DNA of 64,000 nt from Gymnopus androsaceus JB14 (taxonomy: Eukaryota; Basidiomycota; Agaricomycetes; Agaricales; Omphalotaceae). The first letter of the stretch is position 1. Each line of letters opens with the position of its first letter. Of the stretch, positions 11,590 to 24,000 are shown piece by piece. The notes beneath the pieces are model-generated. The model was not told the origin of the DNA. It did not search any database and saw only the letters and a program-made list of their open reading frames with translations. The stretch spans positions 142,509 through 206,508 of the forward strand of contig ML769481.1 of NCBI GenBank assembly GCA_009733575.1. Reading direction: 5' to 3'. Position numbers and translations under genes: made by a program.

Positions 11590-11962
11590 GATATCCGAGA
11601 GGTCAAAGCTGTGTGTATTCAACCGGATATGTATGTCAAAGCTGTATATTTACCCACGTATAGCTAAACCTATTCTAGGGTTAGAACAGCGAACTGGCAA
11701 AGAAAAAGAGCCCACCCAGCCAGAGTGGCCAATGTGGGACAGGAAAATATTGAGATGGTGCATAAGCCTGAGCCTATACAAGCCGCAGACACCCTTTGTA
11801 TGGACAAGGTCGCCGTGCTATGAAGGATCTCCACAGCCCACAAACCCGGGTACGTGAAGGGGCTTGTGCCATCAAGGTAAGTATGAGATTTTTCAATGAA
11901 GGAGCAGGGCTTTAATACTGAAGAAAATACGTACGGACCATTGCCATCACATGTATTCTTTC
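11590..11962 (+). repeat. Dispersed repeat, copy b
   Basis: Near-identical to parts of 9085-9492 and 18085-18560, including the AACAGCGAACTGGCAAAGAA segment missing from copy a. Unlike the other two copies it is not followed by F-box sequence; homology stops at about CTGGACA near 11966. Overlapping open frames are shadows of the repeat. Confidence 0.85.
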
Positions 11963-12695
11963 TGGACAAAAATTGGGCGCTACCTCTGTTCTCCCGACTT
12001 TCAATCTAGCTTGCCGATATTGATATTTATATATGCAGGTCCCACTGGGAACACTCATGTCCAACATGTACAGTAGGAACAAACTTCAGCCAAGACCTCT
12101 ATGGCTCCATTGGCACCCTAGTGCAATTATTGTCTAGGAACACTGTGAATAAGAGGCTTTACTAAATACCCTAATACACCTGGCAGCAAATTTGTAAAAC
12201 TTGAAAAGAACCCAACTAGAGTGACTGGAAAGTATGTATTGACAGTGCATAAGCCTGAACCTGTACCAATGGAAGTGAAGAATATGGATTATGGGATGTT
12301 AAGCTCACTGATGAAGAGATAGAACTGATATGCGGCATCATGTGCAGAGCTGCACAGAGGAGGACCTTGCTATGGGATCACCCAGGTTTTGCTGATGGGA
12401 ATGTACCGAGACTACAGAGCCGTAAGTGTAATAGCCTGAGATTATTTTCAAAAACCATCTGAGAAACAAGGATTCAAGTTCTGAAGGACCGCTACAGACT
12501 ATGGCGCAAGGAAGTAAGCAAGTAGCTTGGTGACCTGCCTTTTGCCTGCCTTCTATGAGCTTGGTGAAAGTGTCGAACCTCGATAGAAGAACCGTCAACC
12601 TCTAGAGGGGACTGCTTTAGGCCTAGTAAGCAAGTGCCGGAGCGCATATTGATCGTGTTGAAATAGAGTAAAGCCAGCTATATTGTGGTAACGTG
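11963..12695. other. Intergenic, repeat scraps only
   Basis: A weak match to the dispersed repeat occurs near 12180-12260 (GTGCATAAGCCTGA...). A short stretch at about 12135-12170 (AGGAACACTGTGAATAAGAG) resembles 16480-16515. No gene recognised. Confidence 0.4.
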
Positions 12696-12790
12696 GTTCG
12701 ATGGCGTAGCGGTTATCGCATCTGTCTTACATGAGCGAGGATATTAATTGTATGCACAGAAGGTCTCCGGTTCGATCCCGGGTCGAATCA
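12696..12790 (+). tRNA. tRNA-Val (TAC), intron-containing
   Basis: The acceptor stem GGTTCGA pairs with TCGAATC with one G-T pair, discriminator A. The D arm is GCG...CGC. The anticodon stem TCTGT/ACAGA encloses CTTACA. An intron of about 23 nt (roughly 12732-12754) follows the base 3' of the TAC anticodon. The T arm CCGGTTCGATCCCGG is canonical. Confidence 0.93.
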
Positions 12791-13576
12791 TGCGAATGGT
12801 CCTGTGATGGTTATTTTTTTGTTAAAAAAATGTACTTTGTGACCAGTAGGTTCAAAGTGGGTTGGGTATTTTGGCTTCCGCAGGCACATTACATACACCT
12901 ATACTCAAGGTTAATGTCGCTTCCCAGTGGAAGGTGGAGTCGAAGCTGGTAGCTAGTAGGTGTTTTCGAGAGGTATATAGTACACTAGCATATAGTACGT
13001 ATCCTAATCATGAGTATTTATCGTTCCAGACACATACTAGTGCAAAATTGGACAATCAATGCTTATTCGATCGTAAAAGAATCAAACGACTTCGGATCCG
13101 AGCGCAGAGCACAACATTTCCCTTTCTCTTTGCGATGTCCGTTCCCTCACCTACTGCCCTCCCCTGCTTTGCCTCGCCTCCGCCTCACCTAGATCGCACC
13201 CATACTCATACTCGTATTCGTATTCCCACCAACCGTATCGCGCAGACTCCACATCCCCGCTGGAACGATAGAAGCGAGGGAGTTGACGAGATCGGAGCCG
13301 GGTATGGGGATGTTTTTTCGTTGCCTACGTAGCCGATGGGTTGAGCGGGAGCGGAGGGGGAGAAAGGGAGGCAGGAGTATATGTAGGATGAGCGGATGGT
13401 TTAGCGGTGAGTGACAGGTCAGGAGAGTGATCGTCGCCGGTCGGTCAGCGCAGCGCAGGGTTTTGCATTTGGGTAGGCGAATGATATACGGCACGAGTTG
13501 CGGTGAACGAAGGAACGAAAGGAAAGATGAAAAGGGGTTCAGTAGGCAGCGTTCGAGGGAATGGAAGGGAAGGTGC
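12791..13576. other. Intergenic, no recognised gene
   Basis: Open frames on both strands (for example 12862-13332 plus, 13189-13587 minus) are low-complexity and antisense to each other. The right end is the 3' flank of VTC1. Nothing else seen. Confidence 0.4.
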
Positions 13577-14412
13577 TTACAGTTCACGGACTACACGTGC
13601 GACGGGGGAAGAGGGAATGGGAGCAAACATTTGTCAGTAACAGCATACGAATAAAATAACCGTCGCAAACTGACCTCTAACAATAAAATTAGCCGCAATC
13701 GCCACAAACAAGAGGACGCTGACGATGATAGGGCCGGCGATTGCGTCTGAAGAAGGACACTCAGTCAGTGACATAGATATCGGTACGAAGGCGGAAACTG
13801 CGTGACTAACCAAAATGGCCCGGATCCCTCTTCCTAATCATGGTAATCCTCCTCTGATATAACGCAAAGCCATACACCAAAACACCTATACTAATCAATG
13901 CATATGCATACGCGAAATTCCTCGCTATGGGGTTGTGATTGGAGGCGTTGAAGAGGGCTAGGGCGAGAGTTCCGAGGAGAACTGCGAGGTTGAGCCAGGA
14001 TATCCAGGCTACGGGGGTGAATTGGCGTCAATGGATATGGATAGAAGGAGGTAAACTTACTTCGTTCATTAGCAAACCACACCTTTCCCTCTACTTTAAT
14101 CGGTGTAGCAATCTTTTTCGGTACTCGTACTGCAGACGGAAGGTTGTTTATCGAATGATAGTCTCTGACTGTAGGCATTAGCCCTTCACCAATATTACTT
14201 CCATCTTCGTTGGCGGGCTCAACATCTGGTATGCCATCCCTCCTAGTATACCGAACATCCTTTGGCCTAGACACATTCGGTAGACTCGCTAGTGCACCAG
14301 CGGAGAATGGCGATAGACGTTCGGCCATTAGGTGCCAGGAGCGGCGGAGGAGGGAATCTGGACGTGGCTGTTCTGCGAGGGGGTTTTGCGGTCTGGGTGT
14401 TGGTGTGGACAT
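13577..14412 (-). CDS. VTC1: Vacuolar transporter chaperone VTC1-like (DUF202)
   Basis: Four exons: 14061-14412, 13811-14008, 13675-13746, 13577-13590, all with GT-AG borders. The N-terminus is polar (MSTPTPRPQNPLAEQPRPDS). The DUF202 core is KVWFANERTWISWLNLAVLL, then IARNFAYAYALISIGVLVYG with a following YQRR turn, then IAGPIIVSVLLFVAIAANFI, giving three membrane segments. It ends IVRVREL. In fungi VTC1 is the small membrane subunit of the VTC complex that makes polyphosphate and moves it into the vacuole. The N-terminal extension of about 100 residues is longer than in yeast Vtc1. Splices join in frame and no damage is visible. Confidence 0.88.
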
Positions 14413-14480
14413 GGTAGCGAACGAGAAGACTGGCCCGACTCGGCAGGCACACCCAACACTTGAACGTGCTTGGGAAATAA

Positions 14481-14606
14481 ATTTTGCCTATAACTTATTC
14501 TCAGCTTCTCAGTCCAGGTGCTTCTTCTTCCAAACTGGCGTCTCAGCCAAAACAGAAACGTCGATGCAGCCAATCCTTCACAAAATCACGGGGTCATTGA
14601 CTCCCA
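14481..14606 (+). pseudogene. SNM1/PSO2 5' fragment (third copy)
   Basis: The run from TATTCTCAGCTTCT through CAGCCAAAACAGAAACGTCG to CACAAAATCACG and TCATTGACTC matches the 5' coding part of the SNM1 copies at 21904 and 61202. The start codon region is missing, with a jump from TTTTGCCT to the TATTCTCAGC block, and homology ends near 14606. A small relic only. Confidence 0.8.
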
Positions 14607-16681
14607 AAGAGCGCGTTCAATCAACAACGGGTGCTCAATACATCATTTCTTGTCTTGGAGACAACCATGCCTTCCTTCGAGCAAATCGCGCAGCGACAAG
14701 GGAGGAGCACGTCTTTCTCATGGCCAGTAGCTACACAAACGGTATTTGTACAGTATGTCATTCAGAGTTTGACGCTCTGGAGGGAGATTTTCGCATCGCA
14801 AGCCTTAGCCAATTGATTCGTTCTAGTGAGTGGACTCTTAATTATTTATCAGTTCCGTTCCACCTACTTACGGTCACTCGCCGAAAAAGACCTTCTCTTC
14901 CCCAGACTTCGAGACACGTCGCACCGACCAAGGCTGCCCAAGAACACCCCGCTTAATGCACGTATTGCGCAATGCCCAAACTCAAAAAGTGTCGGTTCAT
15001 GGCCATGGGTAGGATCGATATCGCGTGTCATCCGCATGAATCATGACCGGTACCACAACGCCCCAAACGGCAAACGCTCTCCTCTTCATCCCAGGACACA
15101 AATTTATGGCATCTTAAAGTTATCGGTGACCGATCTGCAATGCGCTTGGTCAGACTCAGATCTTGTCGTTCGTTGATGGAGACTCGGAAGCCAGCGTTAC
15201 GGTCATACAGTATAGAACCTCAGAGAGGCTGGTTTTGGGTCTGCGGAGATTTGGGCGAGAGAGCTTGAGATTTTGGGTGGGTGATTTCTTTCGAGTCTGG
15301 GATGTTTCTGACGTAGGCAAGTAGGTAAGTTCTGCATTTCAAAAGACATCACTGTTTTCGATGCTGGGAGTTGTACTCTATCGACGGTGCTTTAGGAATT
15401 GGTGTTCTAGGTTCTTCCGAGCGAGCCGTGTTTTTACTTACCATGACCGATGAGCGGTTTTATAAGTATTGTCTACTACAATCCATATTCTATCGTCTAA
15501 GCCTTTGTTGCAGTCCCGCGTGGAGATATCCAGAAAGCTAGCGCGCACTTTGCTTTGGTGGAGAAAGATCCCGATGCTACCGAGGACTAAAGTGACTCCG
15601 ACGACTCGAGATGCCAATGGGCTATTCAAGCTGGACACAGGTTGGACAATGTCTGTGGACTAGATAAACCGAGAATAACTATATAACCTTGGCCCTGACT
15701 TGGGTATAAAGTCCAACTTTCAGAGTTCAAATTAATCGCCTGGTGCCCTATCTTCACACCCCTCCGATCAGAGCTGGTCTTTGATATTCATTTTTCGCTC
15801 CGCACATCTCCTTGCTTGTTTTCTCCTTCTAATTGGTCTCAGTTTGAGGTGGGTATTTTTCAAAATTCTTTGGGCATTGAATATCATACTGATATGCTTT
15901 CTTTGCCAGACCAAAGAGAACAATAACAAACCATAACGCAGCGCGATGGGACTCACAGCGATCACCGGTTTTGGAACAGAAGAAGATGAAGTAATCAAGG
16001 AACGCACAAAAAGATGGGTAAACGTTTTTCTAGCCCGATTAAGAACACCTGCAAGGCGGCAGTAAATCATGATCTTGGATTTGCTAGGGCGTTGTATGTA
16101 CTCCCTTCCCTATTGCGAACCATAGGTTTCGGGACCCAAGAAAGTGAGTTGCGGGTGTTGCTAGTTTATCATTTAACAAACAAAAATGTTTAACTCGAGA
16201 GGTCTCATTGAGACGTCAGCACAAGTAAGCACTCAATGGAGTGGGCTGTCTGGAACAGGTCTGGAAAAGAAGGTACTTACAGTATCGTCTTTTGCTTGGA
16301 CGTGTAAGCAAAGATTACAAGTGTCTAGATTAGATTAGCTGGGCGCTTACTGCTTACTCAGGAACAAGTTCTCTCCGTTCGAGCTCCGTTGATTTAGTTG
16401 GCTTCTGTTCCCTGCAGGAACAAAATTCTTCTATGACTCCGTTTGAGCTCCGTTGACTCTCTAACTCTTTACATTCGTAGGAACAATGAGTAAGAGGGTT
16501 TTACTAAATGCCCCGTTTCTTGGCAATTAGAATCCGGCGAAGTAACTTAGTAAGGAGAAGAGTATGGGATTGATGACGCAGACTACTTCCATCATTTGAA
16601 ATCCAGTAGATACTTATAAAAGGTAGATTTTCTGCCTACTACATCCACACAAATTCACCCCATATCGTCACTAGCAACAAA
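14607..16681. other. 2 kb without a supported gene
   Basis: Several open frames exist (14631-14816 and 14826-15176 plus; 15438-15638 and 15768-16070 minus) but none shows a family motif I can defend. Near 16370-16460 the phrase GAGCTCCGTTGA occurs twice within about 80 bp, each preceded by TCCGTT[C/T], a short imperfect repeat. The SDR copy 2 promoter lies at the right end. Confidence 0.4.
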
Positions 16682-17973
16682 ATGGTTAACCGAACTTACC
16701 AAGAGATGGTAGAAGAGCAGAAGAAAGGGATGGTCCCTATAGTCAGAGGTGATCTCACTGGAAAAACTGTCATGGTCACTGGCGCCAACAGCGGTATTGG
16801 ATTCGAGGCTGCAAAGCACTTTGCTACCATGAGTCCCGCCCGATTGATTATCGTCTGTCGATCCGTGGAGAAAGCTCAACAGAGCATCAAGCGTGAGTAC
16901 TGGTTCCGCTTTAGATTATTCATAGTGCTTATTATCAGTATAGAGATTCAAGAAGAAACTGGTTACAAGAACGCGGAGCCTATGGCTCTCGACTTGGGCA
17001 AGTTTAGCTCCATCTCCGAGTTCGCCACTCAAGCCAGCAAAACGTTGGACCGTCTCGATATTCTGGTTGAGAATGCTGCCGTTGCTATTATGGGAAAGTA
17101 CGCTCAGACCGAGGATGGCTGGGAATCTATGTAAGTACATGCCAGCATTACTGTGAAAGTTATTCAACCGTCTCTGCATCCGATTTCCAGGCTTCAAGTT
17201 AACTCTCTAGGACCCGCTCTGCACGTTCTTCTTTTACTTCCCATAATCATGAATACGGCCAAGCAGCACTCTGTGGTTCCGAGAATCGTAGTGGTGTCGA
17301 GCGAGATGATTTTCTATGCTAACATTGGTTCCGATGCCATCGCCGCGCCGAATACCCTCGAAACGCTTTCTAGCAAGGAATACTGCACCCCCGAGTAAGG
17401 ACATCTAAGTTCTAACCGAGCGGTACTGCAGTTTGCTAATATGAGACTCTCAAGGGTGCTAGCGAATCGCTATACAGAATCGAAAAGTATGTTCCTTCCA
17501 AGTGACTGCCAGCTAGTTCTCAACCATACTTCCAGTTTTAAACGTCATGCTCGTGCATAAACTCGCGGAGCACTTGCCGAAGAACATCGTGCCTGTTGCT
17601 CTCAATCCAGGCTACTGCTTATCCGGGCTACGTAGGGAAGCAGGAAGGAGAGCAAGCCGCCAGGTATAAGAAGATGGAGGACGAGTTTGCCTACACGTCA
17701 GAAGAAGGCAGTCGTCAGATCATCTATTCTGCAATTGGTGGAAAGGATGAGGAATTGCGTGGCGCTTTCACATCGTACTCACAGGTGTTGGAGGTTTCAG
17801 ATTGGATGCTGAGTGAAGAGGGAAAGAAGGCTGAAGATAAGACCTGGGTATGATTTTTTTTTGCGCCTCAAGGTCTTCAAACTTACATTGTATGTATAGG
17901 TGAGATGATTGAGCTTTTTAGCAAACTTGATGACAGAATCCCTGGGATAGTTGCAGAGCACCTCAAGGCTTGA
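16682..17973 (+). pseudogene. Short-chain dehydrogenase, copy 2, frameshifted 3' end
   Basis: Closely related to copy 1. The N-terminus holds GKTVMVTGANSGIGFEAAKH with the full TGxxxGIG motif. The next exon is open through DRLDILVENAAVAIMGKYAQ, then LQVNSLGPALHVLLLLPII and VVPRIVVVSSEM. The first four exons are therefore intact, unlike copy 1. Compared with copy 1, one extra base near 17640 breaks the frame after SGLRREAG, and one missing base near 17901 puts a stop right after the last splice. The remaining text would read LFSKLDDRIPGIVAEHLKA, ending at 17973. It could be a recent pseudogene or carry base-call errors. Confidence 0.8.
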
Positions 17974-18084
17974 TTGTAACAAACAAGATTAGTAGGAGGA
18001 ATTGTCAGGATACATTATAGCTAGATATGTACAACATGAAACACTGCTGGGATTTGTTTTGATCCCCAAGCTACAGAAGACGCG

Positions 18085-18560
18085 AACACACCAGCCTATA
18101 ATATTAGGACGGATTGAAATTTTCATCTTCCACAATCAATGGGGACTGCAGCATGATACTGAGACCTGATAAGCATGTGGGTATCCAAAAGGTCAAAGCT
18201 GTATCATATGTATTCAGCCAGATATGTGTGTCAAAGCTGTATATTAAAATTTACTCGCATATAGTTAAACCTATTCTAGGGTTAGAACAGCGAACTGGCA
18301 AAGAAAAAGAGCCCACCCAGCCAGAGTGGCCGATGTGGGACAGGAAAATATTGAGACGGTGCATAAGCCTGAGCCTATACAAGCCGTAGACACCCTTTGT
18401 ATGGACAAGGTCGCCGTGCTATGAAGGATCTCCACAGCCCACAAACCCGGGTACGTGAAGGGGCTTGTGCCATCAAGGTAAGTATGAGGTTTGACTACGA
18501 AGGAGCAGGGTTTTTATACTGAAAAAATGCGCACGGACCATTGCCATCATGTATTCTGTC
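18085..18560 (+). repeat. Dispersed repeat, copy c
   Basis: Same repeat as 9085-9492 and 11590-11962. Here it lies between SDR copy 2 and an F-box relic, the same order as copy a, so it is part of the larger duplicated block. Confidence 0.85.
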
Positions 18561-18585
18561 TGGACAGCGTTCGCGCGCGGACATC

Positions 18586-18686
18586 GGCGTCCTCCCTCAG
18601 ACTCACGAGCACATTCTCAATGAGATACGCTATGCTTTCCCCGAACTGAAACCCTGTCACTGGAGGGACTAGAGATCATTGGAATA
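18586..18686 (+). pseudogene. F-box relic with large internal deletion
   Basis: The left part reads like LPQTHEHILNEIRYAFPEL, the F-box start of the 9544 gene. It then jumps directly to TCACTGGAGGGACTAGAGAT, the 3' end of that gene (about 10602-10625). About 985 bp is missing relative to copy 1. In copy 1 the two break points share the 9-mer GGAAGCCTG (9609-9617 and 10594-10602). Confidence 0.8.
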
Positions 18687-18689
18687 CGG

Positions 18690-19027
18690 GCGGTGCCTCT
18701 CTCCCTCCCCTGCTTCGCAACCGTAAGGGTAGTTTGAGTATTACCCACTCTGTCCTCGAAATACTGAGTTTATCCTTAGTCTAGCGAGAAAGTACACTCC
18801 ACTCCTTTTTTTTTGACTAGCTCTTTACTTTACACACCTAATCAAGGCCATATTCATATCAATTCAACTTGCTTTGGAATCCGAGACGGTGCATTTGCCA
18901 AGTAGATACAATGAAGATAAGTAAATAATCCAGATGAAGCAGTAAACTAGCAATGTAAACAAACACATAAGATAAAGAGCGTACGCCGTATTGGGCAATA
19001 ATGCATCGTAAAACTACAAAGTTATGT
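18690..19027. other. 3' flank of the mannosidase gene
   Basis: No coding or repeat signal seen apart from short T-rich tracts. Confidence 0.4.
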
Positions 19028-21336
<2,309 letters not shown>

Positions 21337-21903
21337 GGTGGATTGACGAGAAAGAAGTGCGGCTTAAATTCGGCGGCCGACCGAGCCCTAATTTTCGGCC
21401 CCAATGATCCTGCCTCATAAGTACTTATTCGAGACACTCAGTTAGGAATAAGTACTTACATGATTTGTGATTGATTTCTATATGACTAGCAAATATTAAT
21501 GGTCATCCGTTAAAGATTTGTGCGCGCGCGAGGTAAGTTCCCCACAGTAAACATGCAAGTCGAGCATACACTTAGGTTAATCTTATGTTTTATGAGCCAT
21601 TACCTTCAATAAAGTGAGCTAGATTCAGCTGTACAAGTACTGAAACAGCAGTAAGAAACTAGTGGTTCAAGGTCACGGTCAAGGATAGCCGATGCAAATG
21701 CCCGACAGTTACCCCTTGAGCTCCGAGCTATTTCCACGCTTCCAGCAGCCTGTGTAGCAATCTCAGACCATAGTAACCAATGTATGTAGCCAGTTTTATT
21801 AGTGGACAAACTCGTTATAGGTAGATAGATGAGGCTTGAGGACTGAGAAGGGATTAAGAATTTCAGCAATGCTTTTGCCTGCCGCGTTTTGTTCTCAACC
21901 ACC
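21337..21903. other. Intergenic, divergent promoter region with repeat relic
   Basis: Upstream of the mannosidase on one side and SNM1 copy A on the other. Contains the left copy of a direct repeat (21754-21817). Nothing else recognised. Confidence 0.45.
21754..21817 (+). repeat. Direct repeat flanking SNM1-COG6 copy A, left
   Basis: GTAGCAATCTCAGACCATAG and following bases match 23553-23616 with a few changes. The pair brackets the truncated SNM1-COG6 block. Confidence 0.8.
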
Positions 21904-23030
21904 ATGGCTGCTGGAGGAAGAACAAAAAGCAACCCTCTCAATCTACGACTATTCTCAGCTTCTTCAGTACAGGTGCTTCTTCTTCTTCCAAACTGGCACC
22001 TCAGCCAAAACAGAAACGTCGAAAATCTGCACCCAGTCCTCCACAAAATCACGAGATCATAGTCATTGACTCTGATTCCGAAGACGAACGCATTTTAACA
22101 AAGAAGAAACGGAGGCTCAGCGAATCTTCTGGGGACATTGAGTTTGTTGAACAGAATGTGTCAGTGGCGGAAGTAAGCGAGCCTTACGTGCCTTTTCGCA
22201 AGCCGACCGCTCTACTTCTCGGTTCCACATCGTCGTCAGTAGATCCTTCGCCTACGGTTTCTTTTGGCAAACCATCCGTGCTGTTGCGATCATTAAAGGA
22301 CAATATTCCGGAGAACGATTCAATTGAAACAAGCAAAGACTCGTTCGATGCCGACGAATGGGGAACGGGCGACGATGAAGTCGTCCAAGATGAAGAAGAC
22401 CTAGACGACGAAGTTCAGGAAACATTACCAGACACCCCTCGACGAGCTCCTAATCCTGCGCTGTCAAGCCGACCCCGAGCTACATGCTCTTCTCACTAGA
22501 AACCCTCTGGAGGCACAGGTGCATATCGTGCCACTAGGGCATGTGAACCTGGACAAACTGAAGGAGTACAGTGAAAAATACAAATGTCATTTTAAGAAAG
22601 TGGTGGGCTTTCGGCCTACGGGATGGACGTAAGTGCATCTGTGACTCTGTGTAAACGCCCTCAGAGCTTGGCTCATTCCACACCCCCTTGCAGATTCACC
22701 CAGCCAGCCGGAACCGACCAAGTTGCTTCAATCGAAACGATCATCTCGCGCGCCCAACGCAACACATTCACTTATTCCGACTTGCACCAAGGCCGTGGCT
22801 CCTCCTCCACGCTACAGGTGTACCCCGTACCCTACTCTGAACATTCATCGTTCTTCGAGTTGACGTGTTTCGCCATGTCGTTCGAATGGGGAAAGATGAT
22901 CGCGACGGTGAATGTGGGAAGCGAGACTTCGAGAGGAAAGATGGCCAAGTGGGTGGAAAGTTGGGAGAAGGAGAGGAGGAAGAAGGGTAGGGAGTATGTC
23001 GTTCCTAGTCGGAAGGATGATTATTGGTGA
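21904..23030 (+). pseudogene. PSO2: SNM1/PSO2 DNA crosslink repair nuclease, copy A, core deleted
   Basis: The 5' part matches copy B: a PIP-like TTILSFF region, a lysine-rich stretch and IVIDSDSEDE, with a 4 bp loss just after the ATG that breaks the frame. At about 22462 the text jumps from RRAP directly into ILRCQADPELHALLTRNPLE-type sequence, skipping what copy B has at about 61786-62950. The missing part contains the metallo-beta-lactamase HAHSDH motif. The C-terminal DRMBL-like part is present and ends VVPSRKDDYW. SNM1 nucleases unhook interstrand crosslinks. This copy cannot be catalytic. Confidence 0.88.
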
Positions 23031-23239
23031 TTTCGTGTTCGATCTATCTTGAATCTTGCTTTCGGGATGGAAATTTGTACCTACCACCGTTTCATTATTG
23101 ATATGTATAACAACAAAGATATTCCACGAACGCAAGCTTTGTGAAATACAAACTTGTCTTCTAAGTTCTGTCCCGCAATGCGCATCGACGCTCAACAAAA
23201 CAATTACCTTAAGCGCTAAGCGCGTTGTAAGTTTGTCCG

Positions 23240-23524
23240 ATGTTTCCACCAAAACTCGCTCATAGCAGCTCCTCTTCTTCCTCAATAGCCTCAGAACGAA
23301 AATCATCTGGTGCATGGGCTTCCCAATCATCATCGCGTAACCCGGTTTCGCTCCGGCTCTACAAAGTGCTCGGTACAAATTACGATGATGAATCGACCCG
23401 AGAGGCTTTGCAGACTCTTTCAGAGCTCTATGCCAACGCTAGCTCTACAAACTTCAAAGGGAAAGAAAATTCAATAGATTTAAATGGAAACAATGGCTTT
23501 CTACTGGGAGAACGCTTCCAATAG
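23240..23524 (+). pseudogene. COG6: COG6 N-terminal fragment, copy A
   Basis: 94 codons: MFPPKLAHSSSSSSSIASER followed by NPVSLRLYKVLGTNYDDEST and REALQTLSELYA. This resembles the N-terminus of Cog6, a subunit of the conserved oligomeric Golgi tethering complex. It stops after GFLLGERFQ and runs into the flanking direct repeat at 23553, so over 80 percent of the gene is absent. Confidence 0.65.
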
Positions 23525-23552
23525 CCTGAGCTCGCTACCCCTAGTGTAGAAT

Positions 23553-23616
23553 GTAGCAATTTCAGACCATAGTAACCAATGTATTACCCAGTTTTATTAG
23601 CTGGACAAACTTCGTT
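23553..23616 (+). repeat. Direct repeat flanking SNM1-COG6 copy A, right
   Basis: Partner of 21754-21817 (GACCATAGTAACCAATGTAT shared exactly). Marks the right border of the duplicated block. Confidence 0.8.
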
Positions 23617-23753
23617 CCCCGACTCTGACCGAAGGGAAGGGAGGGTCCTGTAACCCATGATCGGACGATATTCCACTGAAACGCTACATCGTGTGGCATG
23701 CGCGTGGCATCCACGTTCATCCTATACTTCCTACAATAATTTGTCATAATTAG

Positions 23754-23935
23754 TAAGCAGCTTAGCCGCGCAGCGGCTGTTCAGCACGAAGCACCGAAAC
23801 TTCAGTGTTCTCATACTTACTGAGTGCCAGCGCCGCAGGCATAGGCTCCGCGCAGCGGGCCTGCAGCAGCATGGGGTCTGGAGCCCCCAGTGCTCACGCA
23901 GTGGCTGTTGCGGCCAGCGCCACAATCCAGGGTTT
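23754..23935. repeat. GC-rich repeat module, copy 1
   Basis: Contains GCCGCAGGCATAGGCTCCGC, GCAGCGGGCCTGCAGCAGC and CCCCCAGTGCTCACGCAGTGG in the same order as related words at 52375-52515. GC content is far above the AT-rich surroundings. Probably an end or internal module of a mobile element. Confidence 0.6.
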
Positions 23936-24000
23936 GTTCGATCCATAGCACTCCATTTGATTGGAATAGTGTTATATACTCTAAAGGCGCCGCGCACCTA

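Noticed and set aside
13189..13587. 132-codon minus ORF overlapping the VTC1 end
   Set aside because: The VTC1 splice pattern explains the end of this region, and the ORF itself is low-complexity Leu/Pro/Ser.
15438..15638. STE3 receptor first exon
   Set aside because: Only a hydrophobic stretch and a vague VDNT word. No ATG, no following TM segments that I could find. Kept as a question, not a feature.
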